Shown here piece by piece: positions 13,201-24,240 of a stretch of DNA of 64,000 nucleotides. The position numbers and the translations under genes were made by a program. Under the pieces are notes generated by a model, which ran no database searches, was not told where the DNA came from, and saw only the letters and a list, made by a program, of their open reading frames with translations. The stretch is taken from NCBI GenBank assembly GCA_965153455.1, contig OZ234493.1, positions 25,348,213 through 25,412,212 on the forward strand, in the 5' to 3' direction. Each line of letters begins with the position of its first letter. Position 1 is the first letter of the stretch. The DNA comes from Sphagnum compactum. Its lineage: Eukaryota; Bryophyta; Sphagnopsida; Sphagnales.

Positions 13201-14693
13201 AATCTATGAGAGAATTATTAGAGATGAGTAATGCACATGTATGTAGAGCTAACTCTTCAACCAACCTTGAGATCACACAAGTTGTTACAAACTTTCTAAT
13301 TCATCTTTAAGGTTTGGCCTCGACTTAATAGAAGGTGAACATCTCATATACAAATGTTATTTCCCCTAGTATTGCATGCACAAAGTCATCATCTTATGCA
13401 AATGTTTTTTCCACCTAATTGGGGCAAACATCAAATGTAATGAAATAATTAACTAACTTGAAATCAAATATCTCATAGGTGCAAAAATTAAATGCATGAA
13501 ACATACATATCTCAAATTATAAATAACTTTGTAAAAATAATTTGATAAGATGTCAACATTTACTACTTTTTTAAAAAAATTAGTAATAGTGCTTGAAGGT
13601 CACCTATTGCTCACAATAAGGTCCAACCACCTTTTGCATTAAGGTATTTTAGAGCTAGTCTTTGCATAAAGGCATGGCTGACATGACTTGGTTTGTGTTT
13701 GCGAATTTCACAACCTGGCAAAAGTTGCTTTGAGAAATTTTGGTCATATCTGTTTTTCAGTATAGTTTCAACTAAATTTGCTGCTTTTTTGGAAAATTTC
13801 GCCAATTTTTGACCTCACAACATTGACAGAAGAAGAAGAAAAAACCTCTGATGTCCTTATGCATTTGTAAGGTGCCTGGGAGGCTAGGATGAAGATTATG
13901 CATTTTAAGGTACCCACTACCTGCAAATACAAAAGAAAAAATGAGATCTGGTTTCTATGTACACTACTTGTAACTATTATTGCCTATGAAAGAGGTTCAC
14001 CATAAAGAAACCATCCAGAGACTATTCTGTGAGTAGAGAGGGTCTTGGGTGCCAAAAAGTGAAGTTCAAGAAAAATATAACAACTCAGAGTTGCAAATGA
14101 ACGTTCATGAGAACCTGAGTGGCCATTTGTTACCTGTAGTTGCATTAATCGATTGTCACCATGAGCATAGTATGCACTCCAATTGTGCAAACCTTTGTGC
14201 TCACTGCTCATCTTGTATGTGTTCTCAAGATGTGCCTTGTGTTCTGCACAGCATTCTGAACCTAAGTCTCCAAAGCAGCTTGGGAAAAACCAAGGTTCAT
14301 CTATACAGAAAACTTAGGTTCATAAAGCAGTGAAGTCAAGAACTTAGCACATGCTAGAGAAAAAATGGAAATGATACCAGGGAGTAAAAAGGCTGGTCAA
14401 GGGAGGTCTTGAATCCAATACAACCAGTTCAGATCCAATCAGAAAAAAATTTAAGTCCCAGATAAATACAAATTATGTAACTCCTAGGTTTCAGTTAGCT
14501 GCACATTGTGAGCATTCTGAATACCATACCAATGCAAATCAGACTACAACCATATCAATCATCCATTCATGTCACAGTCCACCCAGTTATTATATGGTGG
14601 TGAAACTCATCATCACACACCATACAGCAAAACCGGACACAAATTTTGTACAAGCAGCTAGAATGGGTTACAACCCTCCAACAACAGACTGTC
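10246..14693. other. Intergenic DNA and probable 3' region of the glucosyltransferase gene
   Basis: No further coding exon was found downstream of the stop at 14694-14696 on the minus strand. The 3' untranslated region of that gene should occupy some of the right part; its poly(A) site was not located. A G-rich run lies near 13040-13065. A 151-codon minus-strand frame at 10454-10909 is low in complexity (runs of Ser, Leu and Cys) and is not called as a gene. Confidence 0.4.
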
Positions 14694-17600
14694 CTAGTTG
14701 GCCTTTTTTGACCCATTTTGATGGGGCAGAAATGTGTCAGTTATCAAGGTCCAAAAAGAGGCTTTGCCTATCAATGTGGAATCTACTTCTTGTGTACTCC
14801 AGCCAGTCTTTGGAGATTCAACGACCTTCCACCGCCGTTCTCCTCGTTGGATCTGGATCATGACAATAACTTCAGTTCAATGGTCAAATATTCTCACTGT
14901 TACTATTCACACCTTGGACACTGACCAAGGTTAAGTGTACTTGTGAGCAATTATGGACATTTGGAACTATTGACATTTCTGGAAACAAGTTGAATATTAA
15001 GGTACTCCATGATGACTTCTGAAATGCTTGTGACAACATTCATGGAAGGAAAACAACTCTCCTGTGCCTGCATAAGAAATGTCCTTCCTTTTATACATCC
15101 ATAAAAATTGCAACCTTGCACAATGCATATCTATCGGATTGCAGAAACACTGAAAACATTATCTGCTAACACTGCAAACAACCAGTGTTGTTACCTGGCA
15201 TATCTTCCCATTCTGAAGCCAGTACTGCACACCAGCCCAATCAATATGCTGAAACACATGGGAGTAAATGGCAGAGACAGGGTATAAAAAATTGTCCACT
15301 ACTGTTGCTATAAATACCTGCATCCATGCACAAACAAACATCTTCTCAACCAAAAACTCCAATCCCACCCATGTGATACACAAATGTCCATGCACATTTG
15401 CTTCGGCAATTCCATGCAAGCTTTCCAAAGAGTCAGGGACACTATTAACCATTGCGGTAACATGGTTCCAAGAAGTTATCTCTTGACATGTTTTGACAAA
15501 ATTCAGCCAGACAGAGCCTGTACAAGGATAGAAGGAGATGAAGGTGGACCATAAAAAAGTTATAGGATTGAATGGAGACGTGTGGAGTCCCAGGAGACAA
15601 TGCATTGCACAAGTTGATGACCACTTTAGACAGGTGGCGCAATGAACACAACTCAACTAGCGTGCTCCCAACCACACAACTGGCCAAAATTAAACCTGCA
15701 TACCACAGTGCATATTTTTCAGGTACCAAGCAATATCTCTTTCAAGAAAGTTCTCTCCCAAACCAGATGAGAACTCCTACCACACAGCAAACAAATATAC
15801 AATCAAATTGAGTAGGATTCAGACAAAGTAAAAAGAACACCTTTGAAGCTAACATCCACATGGGTGGTGCCAGTGTTAGAAAGAAGAAAGGAGGGCAAGT
15901 TAGAGAAACAAATAACCAACCTATACTGCATGAAGGGAAGCTGTCAAAAGAAGTACTGACAAATGCACGCAGTGCAACCACAAGGTGGACCAGTGTGGTG
16001 ACATATGGAAAAACAAAACTCCAAGACAACCAGCAATGTACAGAGAATAAGCCCCTGTTCATCCAGAAGTTGAAAGTTGTGTTGTATGTTTCTAGCACAA
16101 TAGTTTGCTTCCGCAAATAATTCCAATACCTGGCATGCACACCACACACAACATGGAACTTATTGAAGAGCAATAAGACAGAAAAATCAGCAACACAAAT
16201 CCAAGAGCCGGTAGCAAATGAATTAAACTAGAAATTACCTAGAAAAGCTCAAGTTTGCAGCAAGAGGGTGAAAGAACACAGCTCTTTCAGGGGAGCTGAT
16301 CATACGCCCATTCGCCCCTGTGACATCTCAACACAAGCATTAAGGATGGGTGCCTAGACACACATTTTAACACCAGCTGCAAGCATGTTTGTGTATCAGT
16401 TTGTGTGAACAATCTAAGAATGCTAGCATTATTACAAACCATCCTTCCTCCAAAGACAACTAGTTTGTTGAAGTCCAGGGCATAGCATTCACCTGCACCT
16501 CACAAACAGGAAGGAGTCTGCAAAAGAAGAGATTTACCAGCTACAGCAGCCAGTGTCATATCATCAGAGTAACCTCCTTCCCGCAAACCTGTGACCATGC
16601 CATACCGATCTGTCCTGAAGTCTTGTGCATGCATCTACATAACACCATCACCTCATAAGGTTGAGTCTTCCTCTCCTCAGCCAACTCGCTTACAATCTTT
16701 AGAAAAAGATTCAAAATCCACAATAATCCTCCCTTATCTCTGGCAGCTTCCAGGAGGGATTAAATAACTTTTTGTATACACATCCAACATTCAGCAATAG
16801 CCCCTGCTAGATAATGACGAATTTGATCGTTCCATAAATTAACTTCAGAGAAGATGAGTTTCTGGCATCTTGATACGCACCATCATGCATCCACCCCACA
16901 AGAAAAATGTACGTCCACACCCACCTGTGGCAAAACCTATTGAGCAAGGCTGGCAACCATTCAATGTTTTGTCAAAGACAAAGAGCCAAACTGAAAACCA
17001 TTTGAAAGGAGTCCAGAGGAGAAGAAAAATAAAGAACATTCACAGTAACTTGTAACTAGGAACCCTCAGTTTAACCCAATATTCACCATGCATAGAGAGA
17101 GAGGGAGAGAGAAGAAGGTTCAGAAAGCACCAGGAATATACCATATGATACTCATAAATGCAGTAGCTTCCCAGACTCCCTGAAGGTATGTCAAATGGGT
17201 ACCCTGTCAGCACAAAAATCTGCAAATTGGTGCGTCAGTGTTCTGAACTCTGAAAAATTGGCACAATGCAACCAGTCAGAGAATAACACAAGGGGAAGAA
17301 AACTATCGTACTGAAAGAGGAAGAGATGAGCAGGATAATTTTACATAAGAAGTCAAAACTTGGGCCAATGGTCAGCAAAACCTCAGGGTATTTTTCCATG
17401 TGCGCAACAAGGGCACCAATGGTTCCAGGGCAAAGTTGCACATCATCATCCAAGAAGAAGACATATTTGCTGTCCTTGTGCATGGCATCCACACCTGCCT
17501 ATCAAAGTTTCATCCAGTTATCACATACAGGTCTTCCACAAAAGCACATACACATAGGCATTCTGTCAGACTTTGAAGTAGATGGAGAAGTTTAAGTGTT

Positions 17601-19613
17601 GCTAACAAACAACATCTGTCTTGGTAAAGAAGTTCTACCACTCTTGACAGATTGCTAATTATACCCAAACCTGAAACAGAATACACTGACATGATGGAAT
17701 TGCAGATTGGTTGCAGGTGCTTGGCAACCCTAAAGTGGGTAAGTGAAGAACCTTGTTAACTGGTTCACCAAAGGTCACCAGCTATAGGATGAGGGGTTGA
17801 ACTCAATCAAGCTCTACCTACTCTTGCTAATTTTTTTGTAATGCTGATTGAAGTACAGTGGGAAATAATTCCTTTGGCCTCATTATTAATTATTAAACGA
17901 CCTAAATCTTGATAGTATTAAACACATGAAAGAAAATATTGCCAATCTGTCTCAGGCTAGTTTGTAGACAACAAGGAGTGTTTTGACACATTTGCAGCTC
18001 CAGTTGGTGACTTTTGTGCAATGTTCATTCTGCAACATTCCACTAGATTGACAGGACTACCCTTGATCGCTGTGAAATCTGTAACATAAGAATAGAAAGC
18101 CATACCAGCTGATTGTGTATTTTTTGGCTGCATGTAGTTGAATGACCAGCAACAAGCACTTTAGCATCTATTTGTCCCTGCACACCATCAGTGCTCAAAA
18201 AAGATTCACAACATATCTTGATACTTATCTCCCCCTATAATCTCATGCAGGCAAAGATGTGCAAACAGACACCATTGACTGCCACAGGCATTGTCAACTT
18301 CCCAGTCACTCTCAAACAAAGGACAGGGTCTAATGGGCCAATAAGAGCAGACAGCTCAGTTGACCACAGTGAAAACATCAGCTGACAGCTCTGCATTCCT
18401 ACTCATGACCCTCAGTGCAGCAGCACTCCCTTCAGTGTTCCCTTCCATTATGCCTACAAAGCACCAGAGATATGGAAAAACCAGAGACAAACCTCAAGTT
18501 CATTGATCAGCAGAGAAACAGATTGGTAGGCAGGATCATCCATGCTTTCCACCACAAAGAGAAACTCCAACTGTCCACCATACATGGAGAGCACCTGCAT
18601 CCCAGCATAAAAACTCATCAGCATGCATGCCAGCTGCCTTGTCCCAAGGTTGCCACAGAAGCAGCCACAGGATCCAAAGAAAAATACAGCAGATGAAAGC
18701 ATGTACAGGGGTTATCTGACCTGACTTCGCCAATTGCTGAGATTGTGTTCTCCAACTCCTTTCAGGGGCATCACAACTGAAACCGAGGGAAGCTTCTCCT
18801 GGACTGAATGCTCAAGATCTTTGACATTTGGATACAAAAATGCAAGTGCATTTCCTGCTGCTTCACCTTCGCGTATCCGCCGCAGTTCCTGAGCCCTAAT
18901 TGGAAGCAATGGCAGATGAGAACCACCTTGCTCTTATTTATTGTTTTAAGGACACATCTACAACTGAGTACCTCTTCATTGAACCACACTACATCATCAT
19001 CGTAGTTCCTGTTTGCAAGCAGAAGTGCATCCAAAAGCACATACCAAAAAAACAACACTGACCAGAAGACAGACAGATACACAGGACGACTTCTCTTTCT
19101 GAAAAAAATATACATGGAGGCGAGAAGAACCTTATCATGGAATTGTAGATCCAGCCAGCTGCAAGGCATAAGTAGATCACACATCCCTGTTACAAGGAAA
19201 ACCTAAACGGATCAATCCAGGGATGCATCCAGTACACAGCATTATCATGTCGAAAGAGAAAAACTTCTGGCATTCGCATAGATTTCCTGACATCGATTCC
19301 ATCTACTAACAAAAAAACACACACACACACATCCCACTCCCGAGCAGCTCGAGCACTTGAGTTCTCATCCAGAACAGAAGCAACTGCGGCATCATTTTCT
19401 CTCTCTCTCTCGCTTCTACGATCCATATGCGTTTCACAGTTTACAATCACGCCTCAAAACTATTGTAGTTCAGAGAACAAAGGTGCAAACAAGGGGGGAA
19501 AGAAAGCAATGTACCTGAATCTGAAAAGCTATAGCAATCGGATGACAGCACAGCGCACTGGCCCACGCTAGCCATGAATCCAATGGCTGAAGAACTGGAG
19601 ACGGAAGCTCCAT
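14694..19613 (-). CDS. GCS: Ceramide glucosyltransferase (glucosylceramide synthase), 14 exons
   Basis: Transfers glucose from UDP-glucose to ceramide, the first step of glucosylceramide synthesis at the ER/Golgi membrane (GT21 family). Exons (minus strand): 19613-19515, 19186-19131, 18895-18721, 18594-18493, 18177-18106, 17498-17382, 17219-17142, 16949-16881, 16634-16538, 16317-16239, 16129-15961, 15738-15550, 15317-15195, 14852-14694. All junctions are GT-AG, the phases agree, and the total is 1584 bp or 527 residues, close to other plant enzymes. In-frame TAG TAG upstream fixes the ATG. Motifs: an N-terminal membrane segment (about 34-51), VVMPLKG, ESMDD (126-130), FLDDDVQ (183-189), TGYPFDIPSG, GGYSDDMTL (276-283), RYWNYLRKQ from 315, and C-terminal hydrophobic segments near 340-368, 380-401 and 430-452. 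The least certain points are the exon 11 donor and the short last exon, which is supported by a conserved KASF-type tail. Confidence 0.93.
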
Positions 19614-19738
19614 CGCCGTCGCCTACTACGCGATTCCGCTCCCCCGGCGCGCGAGCACGGACGACTACGGCGGGCCGAAGCGCTGCTGGTGGCGACTGGC
19701 TGACTGACCTAAGACCTAAGACCTCACCTGCATTAAGC

Positions 19739-21155
19739 TGCAATCACACCTAATGCTACCTCAATGTTAGCAGAGGTGCAAATTTTGTTAGATTCACACC
19801 GAAAATTTTAATTAACATCAAATCCTAGGTGGAATCCTAGGTGGCACACAATGTTAATGCATTATTAAATTGGTGTTAGCTACCATCAAATCTAACCAAA
19901 ATGTGAATTTTAACATAAAATCTGATGTGAGGTAATAGCCTCCAAAAAGAAACTCATAAGTCATGGTAAGATACCACCATCTTTTTCCAATGTGCCTTAC
20001 AGGTGTTCTCTAGTCCCCCTCCTCTTCATCCTCCACATTCTCCTCCACTCTACCTTCTACCCTCTCACACCCAAATACATTTTGGCAACATTCCATCGTT
20101 GCTTCCATTCCATTCACATGCCTCCCTAAACACTTATGCTATTTGCACATGAAAAATCATGCACTTGGTGAAACTACGGCATTCAAACTTATTTCATAAC
20201 CTTGGGCTATTCTCGCCTTTTAAATGAGTGGGACTAAATGCATTGCGGATTTCCCAAGTGGTTCAAAGCCTTGTCGTTCGATATTACCATCTCCTATCTT
20301 TTGGTCTAACCACAGACTTGTCTAGTTCAAAGACTTAACGCACCAAGGCCATCACTTCATGCCCTCCTTCAAACCCTCATTTGCTAGCACCTATGCGGCT
20401 TCATGAGTCTATCAAACTCGAAATCGAACCTAGCCCAACACTTAAATTCGCAACTTAAGCCACCGTAGGGGCCACCCCACGGCGGTTCGAACTTGGGCTT
20501 CAATTAGGCAAATCCTCACACTTGAGGGTCCGCTTAGAAGGGCATGTCATACCCCCTCTCTATATTCTTCCTTTTCTTTTTCTTCTTTCTCTCGTACACC
20601 TCTTCTTATGGATCTTGTTCCAATTCTATAGGAATTCTACTCTTCAAAACTATTCTTAAATGTTGCAACTACCAAAAAAAATGCAAAGAAGGGGAAAGCT
20701 TTGGAATGTTACAACTTCCCAAAAAAAACACAAAGGGGAAAGCTTTGGAGTGTTATAACTTCCAAAAAACAATGCAAAGAAAAGGAAGGTTTTGGAATGT
20801 TGTAGCTACCAAAAAAAATGAAGAGAAGGGAGAAGGAATTATTAGTTAATATGGTGGGTGGAGCTCTCAATAGCAAACACATAGTGGAATAGTGAAATGC
20901 ACGTAGCAAAGAGAACACCACTTTTGGCAATGGGTACAAAAAGGGAACATATAAAATGGCTAGGTTTTTGGTACCATCATGATGATGGTGTGAGTCCATC
21001 ATCACAATGTTAAATTAACATTAACATAATACTAACTTAAACATTATGAATCAAAATTAAGATGTTAGTTAACATTAGGGCTAACATTGTGTTTAAAAAT
21101 TAATTTAGTGTTAACTTAATGTTAGTGTTTAGTGCTAACATTAAGTGTGATTGCA
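19739..21155. mobile_element. TIR-bounded 1.4-kb element upstream of the glucosyltransferase gene
   Basis: The left end reads TGCAATCACACCTAATGCTA. The right end, reverse-complemented, reads TGCAATCACACTTAATGTTA. Subterminal regions on both sides are rich in TAACATTAA words. No clear target duplication was found (left flank CATTAAGC, right flank ATGTATAA), so the superfamily is open. The element starts 125 bp upstream of the glucosyltransferase ATG, inside its promoter or 5' leader. No transposase is visible inside; it contains a 4-copy tandem repeat and more CG-balanced sequence near 20200-20540. Confidence 0.6.
20661..20845. repeat. Tandem repeat, four copies of about 46 bp
   Basis: Copies start at 20661, 20707, 20751 and 20799. 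Each begins TGTTxxAxCT, has an A-run, then a GCAAAG-like word and a TTTGGAATG-like end. The spacing is 46, 44 and 48 bp. The 101-codon frame through it is repeat-derived. Confidence 0.8.
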
Positions 21156-22164
21156 ATGTATAACATCCCCAGTTGTGTTTAGTATGCACCAGTGTTGACT
21201 AATTATACAATAAAATCTACATATGCATTCGAATAATCACCAAATATGTATTCAACCATATTTGGATTTTATTTTTTTGAATAATCAACTCTATACACAA
21301 GCATCTAATAATGTGACCTTGTCTGGCCATTAAACTTTAAACAAAAATGAAATTTGACCATTAGGGTTTTGAAAATGTTGGATATGCATTTTGATTTGGT
21401 TTTAGGTTTTTGTTTACGATTAGGGTTTAGGGAGAACCTATCATAATCCATTTTTAACATTTTACACCTTGGCACTTTCCTTGACTTTTTCTTTCATGAA
21501 CTTGTAAGTCAATCCCAACACTTTGCGCTTGTGTTATGCATTGCAACAACTAAATGCTTCACATTTTTATTTTGTGGAACATCACGAATTGGGAGAATCT
21601 GGTTAATCGGGAAAGTTTGGCAAATTAAGAAAGGTTGTGAGCTTTTATTTTGTTGTGGATTTTTTTTGGTGTCACATTGTTGTTGTTTTCTTAGTGATGA
21701 ATGCACAAGAAAAAGGGCAATTTTGTTGGTCAATGGATCAATGGTTTTGTTGTTCAACAAATTAAGAAAATTTCAACAAATTGAAAAAATTTATTGAATG
21801 TCATAGCAAATATAAGCTTCACATTTGTTTCCCTTTCTTTCATTTGTGTTTTTCTATTTTTGGGAACTTGAAACCTAGGTGTTTGTCTTAATGTGTCTTT
21901 GTTTTTTGTGTAAGTTTTATGTGTTCAATGGTTAAAGAAAAGGATATTGTTTTACTAAGAGTCTAAGTGGACTTAATGAAAATGTGTGAACTATTTCCAT
22001 TCAAATGCAATCATCATTAGTCAAAAATGTCAAGAATGTCCATCATGTATAATCTGACAATTGATGTTTTACAACTTGTGTCTATAGAAACACAAGTTAC
22101 AACTTGGAAACCTCAAAATCAACTATTTATTTATTGAAGATTTTTTATCATCAACAATGGCCTA
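21156..22164. other. AT-rich intergenic DNA
   Basis: No gene recognised. Two short opposed frames near 21509-21797 are not supported by motifs. Confidence 0.35.
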
Positions 22165-22765
22165 CCGGCCATGGATTTTGTGAACCCACAAATGTTGCAA
22201 TGCATAATTTGTAAATATGAACAAGCATATGTCGATGCTTCAGTACAAAAATCTATTTTTCGCAATGGCCTATTTAAATATAACAAAATCAATTACATAA
22301 TTCCCATAATTCCCATGAGTACTCATGTGCAAACTACATATCTTAAGTTGTTTTCTCATAAAAACAATAATTCAATGAGAAAGGTGACAAAACTTGCTCA
22401 CACTCAATAACTAGGGAAGAAAAGGATGGGTTCATCTAAATATCCAATCATTACATTTTTTGGCATTACCACAAACCCCTACCAAAAAAATGATGAAGTT
22501 TAGCACTAGTTTCTTGAAGATTTAATGTTTTATATTTAATGGGGGGTTATAGGCCCTTATCCACCTACAAAAATATTGGGTTAATTCTACACCAATGTCC
22601 TTGTGTTCAATTTCCTTTTCATTCTTCTTTTATGAAAGAAGTGTTGATTGCCATGGCCAAGAAAACAATGGACCAACATGTTCTATCAAATCTTACATTT
22701 GTACCAACATGTTTTTATCACAAATCACAATTTTTTGTGAAAACTGCATTCATTAACAAGGTCAT

Positions 22766-23585
22766 TGACGCGCTCCTTGGTCCCGGGGTGAACCCACTTG
22801 AGGGTTCACCAATGTGAAGTTGCGGAAAGTGGGGACCCAAGGGCACGCTCCCGACTTCCAACTCTAGAAAGGGGTAGAGGGTCGAGTTGGAAGCCCCGGG
22901 ATTAGACTAGGAAGATGGACCAGTAGATCAAGCACCAATCTGCATCCAAAACCAACCACAAATGGGTTAGTTCACATTCGGGAACACCCTTGGGTGTTGG
23001 GACAAGCCACGGGCACTTCGGACTACTTGACTCACCACGGCCCGGACTTGGGGGAAGCCACCACCTTCCCCCTTATAGTTATCTCTGCGGCTCACCACGG
23101 AGGCTACATCCAAATGGCACATTTTGTTGGGACTCCCGAAATGGAGTCCCGAAATTGTCCCGGCGGGACTCCCGGGACTTTGAACGGTCATAACTCCCGA
23201 TTCCGAAGTCCGATCGCAATGAGGTCTGAACCAAAGTTGTAGCCCTCGTCGAGATCTTTCCAACGCTATGTCGCACTCCCTGAGGCGACGTCGGCAAAGG
23301 GTCGATTCCCGACTTTTAGTAGTCGGGAGTCAAACTGCCAGTTTGACTCCCGGCCCTTCTTTTGCCCATAACTTGGGCTGCAGATGTCCAAATGGCCAAT
23401 GCGAGGCCATTTTCGATATCTACGTTTCAAGACCTTTTCAATGACACCAAGAACACTCCAATGCGAGGTGTTTTGCCCCTTGCTGTCGAGCTCTGAACAT
23501 TCGGGAGTCCCGGAGGACTCCCAACCTCCAACTTTTCCAAGTGTTGGGCTTCACCCTCACACTTGGACAAGGTGGGGTTGCGACA
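22766..23585. mobile_element. Solo LTR, 820 bp, with 5-bp target duplication
   Basis: The segment begins TGACGC and ends GCGACA (TG...CA with short imperfect inverted ends). It is flanked by GTCAT at 22761-22765 and GTCAT at 23586-23590. Its base composition is much more CG-rich than the flanks, with repeated GGACTCCCG words, so it stands out as foreign. No coding region, primer-binding site or second LTR is present nearby, which fits LTR-LTR recombination. Orientation cannot be set from the sequence. Removing it and one GTCAT restores a continuous hAT reading frame across the junction. Confidence 0.85.
23324..23352. repeat. 29-bp near-perfect palindrome inside the solo LTR
   Basis: Arms CGGGAGTCAAACTG and CAGTTTGACTCCCG are perfect 14-bp complements around a single C. 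It would form a tight hairpin or cruciform and could be a dyad protein-binding site in the LTR. Confidence 0.9.
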
Positions 23586-24240
23586 GTCATTATGTTTGAA
23601 AAAACTCTTAAGTTTAATAACATCATAATTATTTATTGTGGAAGGCACAAAATCTATCGTTTTACAACAAAGAGTACTTAAAGCCCAAGTGTGGATTATT
23701 ATTGAAACAATCACATCTATTTTGAATCATGTTATATTGGTGTGTGTGATGAATCAATTTAGGGCCATGAGTTATTGTTAAATGCCTTAACAACAATTAT
23801 TACATTTATTAGAACATGGAAGCTAAACTATTGCAACTTTTTAGAAGTTTTGAAATTTTTGACCCATTTGACCTTAAGGTCCTCCTTTTGCAAAGCAATA
23901 TGCAATTGGAGGTTATAAAGGTAATCAAACGTTTTTTTAGAGCTTATGAAATCGTTTGATGCACAACAAGCTTACAACATGATGGCCATCATGTTGGATT
24001 TGTGCTTCTAGTTTTTATGTGTTATGAAAAATTTGGTGGGATGTGGGAGTACAATCCAAATGAAATCTAAATATCATATCAAGATTGTTATTCCTTCTTT
24101 AATGTTGTGCATTAATAAGTTAGTTGAACCATATTGTTAAAACATTTGTTATGATTGTAATTGATGTCATGGAACTAAATCTTGAAGAAAATATGTTTAA
24201 TTTGGGGGCTTCAAACGAAGAATCTTTGTGAACATTAATT

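Larger units (their letters stand above)
22165..24240 (+). pseudogene. hAT transposase relic (BED-type N-terminus to LDP region)
   Basis: The plus strand reads MLQCIICKYE near 22189, a BED-like CxxC, and later HTQ...GKKRMGSSKYPIITFFG and QCPCVQFPFHSSFMKEVL. Next come AKKTMDQHVLSNL and, after the solo LTR, VIMFEKTLKF and a GHELLLNALTTII tract. The last segment is QQAYNMMAIMLDLCF near 23970. The order matches hAT transposases. Frame breaks and stops make it dead, and the region between the DLW-type core and VIMFE is missing. The solo LTR at 22766-23585 splits it between the FINKVI and VIMFEK peptides. Confidence 0.65.

Noticed and set aside
15742-16173. 143-codon minus-strand frame as a separate membrane protein
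   Set aside because: It is exon 11 of the glucosyltransferase plus read-through into its introns.
22967-23599. Several 60-98 codon frames on both strands
   Set aside because: They lie inside the CG-rich solo LTR, where stops are rarer; no retroelement protein is encoded.
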